Assembly: GCA_003524705.1 (NCBI GenBank) | Contig: DQGV01000438.1 | Coordinates: forward strand, 1 to 5,002 | Direction: 5' to 3' | Source: Anaerolineae bacterium | GTDB lineage: Bacteria > Chloroflexota > Anaerolineae > Anaerolineales > Villigracilaceae | DNA: 5,002 bases | Position numbers and translations under genes: made by a program | Shown here: piece after piece, positions 1-5,002 of the stretch | How positions within the stretch are numbered: position 1 is the stretch's first letter | How the letters are laid out: each line of letters starts with the position of its first letter | The notes under the pieces: generated by a model | Told to the model about the DNA's origin: nothing | Database searches by the model: none | Seen by the model: the letters and a program-made list of their open reading frames with translations, nothing else

Positions 1-212
1 GAATTGATATACATACGAATTTCTTTTTCAGGGTCTTCGTGATTCAAAAACAACAACTGCGCCACAATCACATTCGCAACCTGGTCATCAATTGGTGTGC
101 CAAGAAAAATAATATTGTTTCGTAACAACAAAGAATAAATATCATAAGCACGTTCACCGCGCCCAGTATTTTCAACAACCATCGGAACTACACTTTTGAA
201 ATCGGGAATCAT
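1..212 (-). CDS. clpP: ATP-dependent Clp protease proteolytic subunit, N-terminal part (runs off the left edge)
   Basis: ClpP is the serine peptidase that forms the double-ring chamber of the ClpXP/ClpAP proteases in the cytoplasm. Only the first 70 codons are present. They begin [20 protein letters not shown] and continue with the family hallmarks [32 protein letters not shown] and DPEKEI, stopping just before the conserved SPGG turn. The catalytic Ser, His and Asp all lie outside the window and cannot be checked. The ATG at 212-210 is chosen because AAGGAGA sits just upstream on the same strand; the next Met (residue 11, in [11 protein letters not shown]) has no such site and lies where mature ClpP usually begins, so the first ten or so residues may be a short propeptide. 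It lies 128 bp downstream of tig in the same direction, the common tig-clpP order. The wording of the conserved blocks resembles Chloroflexota ClpP (from memory). Confidence 0.95.
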   Translation of the reverse strand, partial: MIPDFKSVVPMVVENTGRGERAYDIYSLLLRNNIIFLGTPIDDQVANVIVAQLLFLNHEDPEKEIRMYIN

Positions 213-216
213 AGTT

Positions 217-223
217 TCTCCTT
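217..223 (-). promoter_or_regulatory. Ribosome binding site of clpP
   Basis: The minus strand reads AAGGAGA followed by a short AACT-type spacer and the ATG at 212-210. This is a near-consensus Shine-Dalgarno sequence and fixes the clpP start. The rest of the tig-clpP gap (224-340) shows no clear terminator hairpin and no convincing paired -35/-10 elements, which favours co-transcription with tig. Confidence 0.8.
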
Positions 224-340
224 TTAATTTGGATAATGCTACCGAATCATTATTTGATTTTCGTTAGAGTTTGATTTGCATTCTGCAAGCACACGCCTCT
301 TTCTTGACCTGTAACTTGTACCTCGCATCTCATCATCTTC

Positions 341-1738
341 TTACTCTGACGCTTTTTCTTCCTCAACAACCTCAGCAGATTCTTCTTTTACTTCTTCTTT
401 TGCTTTCTTCTCTGCTTCACGCTCTTCAATAGATTTGTAATTTCCAGTCGCAATATCTTTTAAAATATCCAAAGCTTTACGAGTCATTACACGGCTGGCG
501 GCATCCATTGCAATGGCTTGTGACATTTCATTTTGTCGTTTCTTGCCGCCTTTGTTCAAATCAACACCTTGCATGGCTAAACTATTAATCGCATTGATAT
601 ATTCTGCTTGTAAGGCTTCATTATCTAATTCAATTTTTTCTACTTTGACAATTTCATCCAAAATCAAACCGCGTTCCAAACGTTTCTTAGCAACAGGTTC
701 AACTTCTGTTTTGATAAATTCTTCACGCGTGGTATTGCGAACTTTGAAATATGTATCTAAATCCATGCCTTGTTGTGACAAGCGATTGGATAAATCAGAA
801 AGCACATGTTCGGCTTCATGTTCCAACGTATGTTCGTGATATTTAATGGTTGCGCCTTCTTTTAACTTTTCAATCAAATCTACAAAATAGACATCATCAT
901 ATTGTGCTTGTGAACGATTCTCAACATCTTTTTTCACTGCTTCCATCAAAGCGTCTACGGTTTCGCCGGCGCCGGTCATTTTTGCAAATTCATCATTAAC
1001 TTCTGGTAACGTCACGCCACGCACTGTTTTGATGGTCGCTTCAATTTCTACATCTTTATCTTGTAATTCTTCCACTTCCCAATCTTTTGGGAATTTATGT
1101 TTGATGGTTTTAACATCACCAGATTTCAAGCCAATTAAATTTTTAGAGAAGCCTTCATAGGGCCATTCAGTGGGTCTGCCTTCTTCACGCACGAAGGTGG
1201 CGAAGCCTGTTCGGGTTAAGCCTTCTGTTTCGGATTTAGTATCAAGTAGAACGTAGTCACCAGAGGCGATTTCTCTCTCCACTGTTTCGGTGCTAGCATA
1301 CATCTGACGTAAATCTTCAAGCGCGGCATCTATATCTTTTTGTTCAGGCTGTTCCCATTTGTATTCAAGGCGCACAGATTTGTAATCACCCAAATCAATT
1401 TCGGGTGCAAGCGGCACGCGGAAAATAAATTTGGGCGGGTCCATGCTTTCAATTTTTTCCAATGTTCCGGATGCACCGGGGTTTACATCTGCTTCTTTAA
1501 GAATGTTGGAATATTCTTTATCAATAAAAATATCCACTGCGGTTTCGGTGATGGCGGCTTCACCATACGTGCGCAGGACGACATCGTAGGGAGCCTTGCC
1601 GGGGCGGAAGCCTGGAATTTTTGCTTGTGATGAAATTCTGGTGGCGGCTTTCTTTTTGTATGCCACCATTTGTTCTGGATTCACTTCTACGATTAATTTA
1701 GTAGAGTGGTCATCTTGGTATTGTTTTTCGATGTTCAA
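341..1738 (-). CDS. tig: Trigger factor, ribosome-associated chaperone / peptidyl-prolyl isomerase
   Basis: Trigger factor binds at the ribosomal exit tunnel and shields nascent chains. The 465-aa product (E. coli protein: 432 aa) has the three expected parts. The N-terminal ribosome-binding domain (about 1-115) carries the signature GFRPGKAP at residues 43-50, with Phe44 and Arg45 at the same positions as in E. coli. A divergent FKBP-like PPIase domain follows (about 157-240; starts SGDYVLLD, contains LIGLKSGDVKTI). The C-terminal helical chaperone domain begins near LPEVNDEFAK (244-253). The last 30 residues are a Glu/Lys/Ala-rich tail, presumably disordered, which explains the extra length. 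The start codon is TTG (1738-1736), supported by AAGGA seven bases upstream; the first in-frame Met is residue 24, too late for the conserved N-terminus. It lies upstream of clpP and downstream of tRNA-Leu on the same strand, and a palindromic repeat abuts its ribosome-binding site. Confidence 0.97.
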   Translation of the reverse strand: MNIEKQYQDDHSTKLIVEVNPEQMVAYKKKAATRISSQAKIPGFRPGKAPYDVVLRTYGEAAITETAVDIFIDKEYSNILKEADVNPGASGTLEKIESMDPPKFIFRVPLAPEIDLGDYKSVRLEYKWEQPEQKDIDAALEDLRQMYASTETVEREIASGDYVLLDTKSETEGLTRTGFATFVREEGRPTEWPYEGFSKNLIGLKSGDVKTIKHKFPKDWEVEELQDKDVEIEATIKTVRGVTLPEVNDEFAKMTGAGETVDALMEAVKKDVENRSQAQYDDVYFVDLIEKLKEGATIKYHEHTLEHEAEHVLSDLSNRLSQQGMDLDTYFKVRNTTREEFIKTEVEPVAKKRLERGLILDEIVKVEKIELDNEALQAEYINAINSLAMQGVDLNKGGKKRQNEMSQAIAMDAASRVMTRKALDILKDIATGNYKSIEEREAEKKAKEEVKEESAEVVEEEKASE

Positions 1739-1745
1739 AGTTGAT

Positions 1746-1750
1746 TCCTT
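1746..1750 (-). promoter_or_regulatory. Ribosome binding site of tig, supporting a TTG start
   Basis: The minus strand reads AAGGA, then the seven-base spacer ATCAACT, then TTG AAC ATC. No ATG or GTG start in the same frame lies nearby upstream, so this site decides for the TTG codon. It begins only a few bases after the outer arm of the palindromic repeat ends, so RNA folding of that repeat could influence access to it (inference). Confidence 0.75.
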
Positions 1751-1832
1751 TTTACGTCATTGCGAGGAGGTGATTTTCCGACGAAACAATCTCAATAAGA
1801 TTGCTTCGCGTTGCTCGCAATGACGGTGTAAA
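1751..1832. repeat. Nested palindromic intergenic repeat (CGTCATTGCGAG...CTCGCAATGACG type)
   Basis: Perfect 12-bp terminal inverted arms lie at 1755-1766 (CGTCATTGCGAG) and 1814-1825 (CTCGCAATGACG). An inner pair lies at 1782-1792 (CGAAACAATCT) and 1798-1808 (AGATTGCTTCG), with one mismatch and a 5-base loop. A further TTTA/TAAA pair (1751-1754 and 1829-1832) can extend the base past a 3-base bulge. The element fills nearly the whole gap between tig and tRNA-Leu. From memory, repeats with TCATTGCGAG arms and a CGAAGCAATCT core are dispersed in many copies in several unrelated bacterial genomes. No transposase, clear target duplication or T-run follows it, so it reads as a small non-coding, REP/MITE-like element and not a standard terminator. 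Only one copy is visible here, so its repeat nature genome-wide is inferred. Confidence 0.85.
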
Positions 1833-1833
1833 G

Positions 1834-1915
1834 TGAGGATGGTGGGAGTCGAACCCACACGCCTTGCGGCACATGATCCTAAGTCATGCTTGTCTGCCAA
1901 TTCCAACACATCCCC
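1834..1915 (-). tRNA. tRNA-Leu, anticodon UAG (reads CUA/CUN)
   Basis: The minus strand folds into a class II tRNA of 82 nt. The acceptor stem GGGGATG pairs with CATCCTC (one G-U pair at position 2-71), followed by discriminator A73, expected for leucine. The D-arm region contains TTGGAATTGGCAGAC. The anticodon stem CATGA/TCATG closes loop CTTAGGA, giving anticodon UAG at 1881-1879. The long variable arm has stem GCC-GCAA-GGC, and the T arm is GTGGG-TTCGACT-CCCAC. The 3' CCA is not encoded; CTT follows the discriminator, so a CCA-adding enzyme is required. It lies upstream of tig on the same strand with only the palindromic repeat between them. Confidence 0.97.
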
Positions 1916-1936
1916 GTGTTAAAGTAAGCGGGCGCA

Positions 1937-1965
1937 ATTATAATGCCTAATAAAGGCTTTGATAA
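1937..1965 (-). promoter_or_regulatory. Sigma-70-type promoter for tRNA-Leu (possibly also tig-clpP)
   Basis: On the minus strand, TTATCA (1965-1960, 4 of 6 to the -35 consensus) is followed after exactly 17 bp by a perfect TATAAT (1942-1937). Initiation about 7 bp further would give a leader of roughly 15 nt before the tRNA 5' end at 1915. The spacer holds a small dyad, GCCT-AATAA-AGGC (1945-1957), centred midway between the hexamers. No equally good promoter is seen between the tRNA and tig. Confidence 0.7.
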
Positions 1966-1990
1966 GTTTTTTGCTCCTCTATTTTCCAGT

Positions 1991-1996
1991 TATAAT
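1991..1996 (+). promoter_or_regulatory. Probable -10 element of the bcp promoter
   Basis: A perfect TATAAT lies 32 bp before the bcp ATG, which would give a leader of about 25 nt. The -35 region is poor (a T-rich run around 1967-1973, no good TTGACA match). It is divergent from the tRNA-Leu promoter within the same 113-bp intergenic region (1916-2028). A second plus-strand TATAAT at 1939-1944 is the other face of the tRNA -10 element, and its upstream -35 position is unconvincing. Confidence 0.5.
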
Positions 1997-2028
1997 ACCC
2001 GCACAAACTTCACAGGAGAATTCCTCAA

Positions 2029-2493
2029 ATGCCTATTGATTCTGGCATCCCAGCCCCAGATTTTGAATTATTAGACGATACAAATACCAAACGAAAACTT
2101 TCTGATTTTCGTGGCAAGCATGTAATTTTATATTTTTACCCTGCGGATGATACACCGGGCTGTACCAAAGAAGCCTGTAATTTTCGTGATGATTATTCTG
2201 CTTACGAAAAAGCAGGCGTGGTGATTTTAGGTGTCAGCCCGGATACAGTTGAATCGCATGTGAAGTTTAAGAAAAAATTTCAATTGCAATTTCCATTGTT
2301 AGCAGACGAAGGTCATAAAGTTTGTGATTTATATGGTGTGTGGGGACCGAAAAAATTTTTAGGCAAAGAATACGAAGGTGTATTGCGAACCACGTTCTTA
2401 ATTGACGAAAATGGCAACATCAAAAAAGTGTACGAAAACGTCCGTCCGTCAGAACATAGCAATCAATTGCTGGCAGACCTCGGATTAACATAA
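2029..2493 (+). CDS. bcp: Thioredoxin-dependent thiol peroxidase, Bcp/PrxQ-family peroxiredoxin
   Basis: This cytoplasmic enzyme reduces hydrogen peroxide and organic hydroperoxides using thioredoxin as electron donor. The 154-aa length is typical for the family. The active-site block DTPGCTKEACNFRD places the peroxidatic cysteine at Cys45 and the resolving cysteine at Cys50, the same numbering as E. coli Bcp, with the catalytic Thr42 and Pro38 alongside. Arg120 in the LRTTFLID strand is the expected active-site arginine. The thioredoxin-fold core is recognisable in HVILYFYPADDTPGC, VILGVSPD, FPLLADE and YGVWGPK. A third cysteine, Cys99, is outside the catalytic pair. The ATG is preceded by AGGAGAA (2014-2020). 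There is no signal peptide. The gene has its own -10 element and a terminator, so it appears monocistronic; the neighbouring terminal oxidase makes an oxidative-stress role sensible, but co-regulation is not shown. Confidence 0.97.
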   Translation: MPIDSGIPAPDFELLDDTNTKRKLSDFRGKHVILYFYPADDTPGCTKEACNFRDDYSAYEKAGVVILGVSPDTVESHVKFKKKFQLQFPLLADEGHKVCDLYGVWGPKKFLGKEYEGVLRTTFLIDENGNIKKVYENVRPSEHSNQLLADLGLT

Positions 2494-2504
2494 TTATCAA
2501 ACTC

Positions 2505-2546
2505 AAATCTCTGTTAACAATAAAAGTTATTAACAGAGATTTTGTT
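2505..2546 (+). terminator. Rho-independent terminator after bcp
   Basis: A perfect 13-bp inverted repeat, AAATCTCTGTTAA (2505-2517) with TTAACAGAGATTT (2530-2542), starts 11 bp after the bcp stop codon. Inner bases can add a few more pairs after one mismatch. The right arm runs into TTTT then GTTCATTTGTT. The stem is AT-rich for an intrinsic terminator, but its position, perfection and U-rich tail support the call. It separates bcp from the cox promoter. Confidence 0.78.
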
Positions 2547-2595
2547 CATTTGTTAAGCAAAATTGAGAATACTTATACAACCTGTTTGAACCCTA

Positions 2596-2624
2596 GTGAC
2601 AAGTAGGTTGGAGTTTGTTATAAT
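2596..2624 (+). promoter_or_regulatory. Sigma-70-type promoter of the coxBA operon
   Basis: GTGACA (2596-2601, 5 of 6 to the -35 consensus) is followed after 17 bp by a perfect TATAAT (2619-2624), with the extended -10 bases TG at 2616-2617. Predicted initiation is near 2631, giving a leader of about 90 nt before the coxB ATG. An imperfect dyad, CAACCTGTTTG (2578-2588) with CAAGTAGGTTG (2600-2610), surrounds the -35 element and might be a regulator site (inference). Confidence 0.72.
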
Positions 2625-2711
2625 CGGCTTGTGAAAATTGAGACAAATTAAGAAAAGCACCACTCAGTTTGATACAATCAAGAAGCGGGCTTGTCCCGTT
2701 TGAATCTTTTC

Positions 2712-2718
2712 AGGAGAG
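2712..2718 (+). promoter_or_regulatory. Ribosome binding site that sets the coxB start
   Basis: AGGAGAG lies five bases before ATG at 2724. The reading frame remains open upstream to a TTG at 2691 (giving an extra MSRLNLFRRES), but that codon lacks a Shine-Dalgarno sequence and would place this strong site inside the coding region. The ATG at 2724 is therefore the better start. Confidence 0.85.
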
Positions 2719-2723
2719 AGTCT

Positions 2724-3743
2724 ATGCAACATTTTGTGATTGTGGGGATTTTGGTCATTATAACGACCGTTCTCACTTACTTAGGCTTGGATGTTGCCGG
2801 TCTTGCTAAACAACAACACCCTGTTGCCGCAAGTTTGCAATCGGCACCGATAGACCAATTATGGCACTGGGAAATGATAGTCATTTCCTTTTTGTTTGCC
2901 TTAATTGTCGTACCAATGATGTACAGCCTCGTTGTCTTTCGCCAAAAGAAAGGCGAAATGAAAGATGGCGAACACATGGAAGGCAACACCACGCTTGAAG
3001 TCGCTTGGACGGTTATTCCACTTTTTATTGTAGTTATCTTTGCATATTTAGGCGGTTGGTCACTTGGGGAAGTAAACCGAGTTGATCCACAAGCCCTCGT
3101 CATCAATGTTCGTGGCGCACAATTTGCTTGGACGTTTGAATACCCTGAATATGGCATTGTCAGCAACGAATTACATTTACCAGTAGATAGACAAGTCGTT
3201 TTGAAGATGACCTCCTCAGATGTAATTCACTCTTTCTGGGTACCTGAATTCCGCCTCAAACAAGACGTGGTGCCTGGTCGCATCACTGAATATCGGGTTA
3301 CGCCTACACTTATCGGTGACTATAAAGTACGCTGTGCCGAGCTGTGCGGCACTTCTCACGCCTACATGGAAAATCCAATTATCGTTAATACCCAAGCAGA
3401 TTATGATGCTTGGATTATTGAGCAAACCGAAATCGCTCAACAATTAGCTCAAACTCCTGAAGGGCAAGGCAGATTACTTGCCGTCCGCAATGGCTGTCTC
3501 GGTTGTCACTCTTTAGATGGCACACCGGGTACAGGTCCCACTTGGTTTAACTTATTTGGTAAACAAGAAAACTTAGACGACGGCACAGCCATTTTGGTAG
3601 ATGAAGCTTACTTAGCAGAATCTATTTTGAACCCGAATGCAAAAATCGTGGCAGGCTTCACTTCACCTTCTGTGATGCCCGCTTTTGTTTTCACTGATGA
3701 AGAAATTGCAAACATCATTGCATATATACAGACTCTGAAATAG
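2724..3743 (+). CDS. coxB: Cytochrome c oxidase subunit II with fused cytochrome c domain (caa3-type)
   Basis: Subunit II accepts electrons for the terminal oxidase through the CuA centre, which faces outside the cytoplasmic membrane. The protein is 339 aa. An N-terminal hydrophobic segment (about 4-22) is a signal peptide or anchor without a lipobox cysteine. Two membrane helices follow (about 50-72 and 97-114, the latter after LEVAWTVIP), then the cupredoxin domain. CuA ligands are complete: His169 (in HSFW), Cys204, Glu206, Cys208, His212 and Met215, in CAELCGTSHAYM. The aromatic AQFAWTFEYPE (132-142) is the usual electron-entry patch. A C-terminal cytochrome c domain (about 245-339) has CLGCH at 258-262 for covalent haem and Met318 (SVMPAF) as likely axial ligand, so haem c electrons can pass directly to CuA. 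It is first in an operon with coxA, 11 bp apart. The sequence style resembles Chloroflexota subunit II from memory. Confidence 0.97.
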   Translation: MQHFVIVGILVIITTVLTYLGLDVAGLAKQQHPVAASLQSAPIDQLWHWEMIVISFLFALIVVPMMYSLVVFRQKKGEMKDGEHMEGNTTLEVAWTVIPLFIVVIFAYLGGWSLGEVNRVDPQALVINVRGAQFAWTFEYPEYGIVSNELHLPVDRQVVLKMTSSDVIHSFWVPEFRLKQDVVPGRITEYRVTPTLIGDYKVRCAELCGTSHAYMENPIIVNTQADYDAWIIEQTEIAQQLAQTPEGQGRLLAVRNGCLGCHSLDGTPGTGPTWFNLFGKQENLDDGTAILVDEAYLAESILNPNAKIVAGFTSPSVMPAFVFTDEEIANIIAYIQTLK

Positions 3744-3754
3744 AGGAAATGATT

Positions 3755-5002
3755 ATGAAGAAATTTTTTACAAGCGCATTATTCAAAGGCTTGGTCTGGC
3801 AAGTGATAGGCTTCTTTATCGGAGCAGGTCTTGTCACCGGCATTCGCGCATTAATGGGCTTAAGCACGACCGATACATTCTTTTTCACCGAACCCGCTTG
3901 GGTGTTGGGTTCTTTTATCGGTGCCATTTCATTTCTAGTCGGTTGTGGTGTCACCGCTGATTGGATTAAGTGGGCACGTGGTATTGAAACACACGATGAA
4001 CACGAAGAACACTGGCATGGTTGGGAAAAATTTATCAATGTCTCTTTCGACCACAAAGTAATTGGTATTCAATATACATTAATCGCCCTAGCATTGCTCG
4101 CCATCGGTGGTACCTTCGCTTTAATTTTCCGTACCGAACTTGCCGCTTCTCAACTTCAATTCCTCACCACTGAATTTCAATTGTTTGGTCAAAACGGACC
4201 ACAACTTTACAACACACTCATGTCATTGCATGGCATTGTGATGATTATCTCCATTTTGCTCGGCATTTCGGGCATCATTAACTATGCCGTACCGCTTCTC
4301 ATTGGCGCGGCAGATATGTCCTTCCCACGCCTCAATGCTTTTTCATATTGGATTGCTGTTCCTGCCGCAGTAACTTTAATCTCCAGCCTTTTCCTCGGCG
4401 GTTTTGATACGGGTTGGACAGGTTATCCTCCGCTTTCATCGCGCGCCCCTGTCGGTATGCAAATGTTCTTCATGGGTGTATTTATAGCAGGTTGGTCATC
4501 CATCTTAGGTGCATTAAACGTAGTGGTCACCGTCATTCGAATGCGTGCCAAAGGCATGGCTGCAATGAAAATGCCGATTTTTGTTTGGGCAAGTTTAGCC
4601 ACTTCCATTATCGCAATGACCGCCACCCAATTCATCGGTTTAGCATTTCAATTGGTCATGTTCCAACGCCTTTTTGGCATGGGCTTCTTTGACCCATCCA
4701 AAGGTGGCAACCCAGTTCTCTTCCAACATTTATTCTGGTTCTATTCACATCCTGCTGTATACGTTTTTATTCTTCCAGGCTTGGGTGTAATTTCAGAATT
4801 ACTACCTGTTTTCGTCCGCAAACCTTTATATGGCTATCGCTGGATTGCAATGTCTTCCATCGGTATCGCACTCGTAGGCTTCGTCGTTTGGGCGCATCAC
4901 ATGTTTACATCAGGCATGAACGAATATTTACGCGTACCATTTATGTATAGCACTTTACTCGTGTCAGTACCGACGGGCGTAAAGTTCTTCTCATGGGTAG
5001 CC
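3755..5002 (+). CDS. coxA: Cytochrome c oxidase subunit I, A2-type haem-copper oxidase (runs off the right edge)
   Basis: This is the catalytic, proton-pumping subunit that reduces oxygen to water. 416 codons are present without a stop; the rest is beyond the window. Visible residues, aligned by eye with the Paracoccus enzyme, are haem a ligand His159 (SLHGIVM), D-channel Asn176, Asp187 (GAADMSFPR) and Asn194, CuB ligands His332, His381 and His382 (WAHHMFTSGM), cross-linked Tyr336, and K-channel Thr407 and Lys410 (PTGVKFFSW). The second haem a His and the haem a3 His lie past the edge. The usual GHPEV glutamate is replaced by YSHPAV (330-335), the A2-family signature. Before the canonical first helix (from about DHKVIGIQYTL, residue 99) is an extension with two predicted membrane helices (about 13-34 and 48-67) and a His/Glu-rich linker (80-92). 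The start at 3755 is preferred over ATG 3749 because GAGGA (3743-3747) is seven bases away from it. Confidence 0.97.
   Translation, partial: MKKFFTSALFKGLVWQVIGFFIGAGLVTGIRALMGLSTTDTFFFTEPAWVLGSFIGAISFLVGCGVTADWIKWARGIETHDEHEEHWHGWEKFINVSFDHKVIGIQYTLIALALLAIGGTFALIFRTELAASQLQFLTTEFQLFGQNGPQLYNTLMSLHGIVMIISILLGISGIINYAVPLLIGAADMSFPRLNAFSYWIAVPAAVTLISSLFLGGFDTGWTGYPPLSSRAPVGMQMFFMGVFIAGWSSILGALNVVVTVIRMRAKGMAAMKMPIFVWASLATSIIAMTATQFIGLAFQLVMFQRLFGMGFFDPSKGGNPVLFQHLFWFYSHPAVYVFILPGLGVISELLPVFVRKPLYGYRWIAMSSIGIALVGFVVWAHHMFTSGMNEYLRVPFMYSTLLVSVPTGVKFFSWVA

Noticed and set aside
213..340. Separate promoter or heat-shock operator (CIRCE-like) for clpP
   Set aside because: No TTAGCACTC-N9-GAGTGCTAA element or well-spaced -35/-10 pair is visible; a short TTGCA-GAA-TGCAA dyad is too weak to call.
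513..839. 108-codon open frame on the plus strand inside tig
   Set aside because: It lies entirely antisense to the strongly supported trigger factor gene, and its Ser/Cys-rich product resembles no known family.
1340..1823. Two plus-strand open frames antisense to tig, one reaching into the palindromic repeat
   Set aside because: They are shadows of tig, without ribosome-binding sites or recognisable domains.
1751..1832. Palindromic repeat as an intrinsic terminator for the tRNA or as a CRISPR-like unit
   Set aside because: Neither strand has a T-run after the hairpin, and there is only one copy with no spacer pattern.
2691..2723. Upstream TTG start extending CoxB by 11 residues
   Set aside because: There is no ribosome-binding site before it, it overlaps a small hairpin, and AGGAGAG followed by ATG at 2724 gives the expected hydrophobic N-terminus.
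2777..3443. Minus-strand open frames within coxB
   Set aside because: They are antisense to conserved CuA and membrane-helix coding sequence and show no independent coding signal.
3749..3751. In-frame ATG two codons before the chosen coxA start
   Set aside because: It is only one base from the GAGGA motif, too close for initiation; ATG at 3755 has normal spacing.
3715..4692. Open frames on both strands within coxA (3715-4056, 4414-4692, 4423-4635)
   Set aside because: The continuous coxA frame with all metal ligands explains this region, and the alternatives have no support.

Overview
The window holds ordinary core-genome genes of what looks like an AT-leaning bacterium of the Chloroflexota, probably Anaerolineae-like. 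That placement rests on remembered family resemblance: the trigger factor, the ClpP N-terminus, a subunit II with a fused cytochrome c, and a subunit I with an extra N-terminal membrane segment. No search was run. No mobile genetic system, CRISPR array, phage gene or defence gene is visible. The non-genic item that stands out is one palindromic repeat of about 80 bp.

Left half, minus strand (read right to left): a tRNA-Leu with anticodon UAG (1834-1915), the palindromic repeat (1751-1832), the trigger factor gene tig (341-1738, TTG start), and the 5' part of clpP (1-212, cut by the window edge). This is the classic protein-quality-control neighbourhood, with a ribosome-bound folding chaperone followed by the proteolytic chamber of Clp. 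No convincing promoter or terminator lies between the tRNA and tig, or between tig and clpP, so one transcript starting at the tRNA promoter is plausible.

Middle: a divergent intergenic region (1916-2028) carries a good sigma-70-type promoter for the tRNA on the minus strand and a -10 element for bcp on the plus strand. bcp (2029-2493) encodes an atypical 2-Cys peroxiredoxin of the Bcp/PrxQ family and is followed by a hairpin terminator.

Right half, plus strand: after a 230-bp intergenic region with a strong extended -10 promoter come coxB (2724-3743) and coxA (3755 to beyond the window end), separated by 11 bp. CoxB carries a complete CuA site and a C-terminal CXXCH cytochrome c domain. CoxA has a YSHPAV motif in place of the glutamate-bearing GHPEV. 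Together they indicate a caa3-type, A2-family proton-pumping haem-copper oxygen reductase, so the organism respires oxygen. The peroxiredoxin next door fits an aerobic lifestyle, although it has its own promoter and terminator.

Points most worth a second look are the palindromic repeat placed directly against the tig ribosome-binding site (it also holds a 10-nt copy of the 16S rRNA anti-Shine-Dalgarno sequence on the transcribed strand), the two-helix, histidine-rich N-terminal extension of CoxA, and the dyad around the coxB promoter -35 element. No gap longer than 300 bases lacks a gene.
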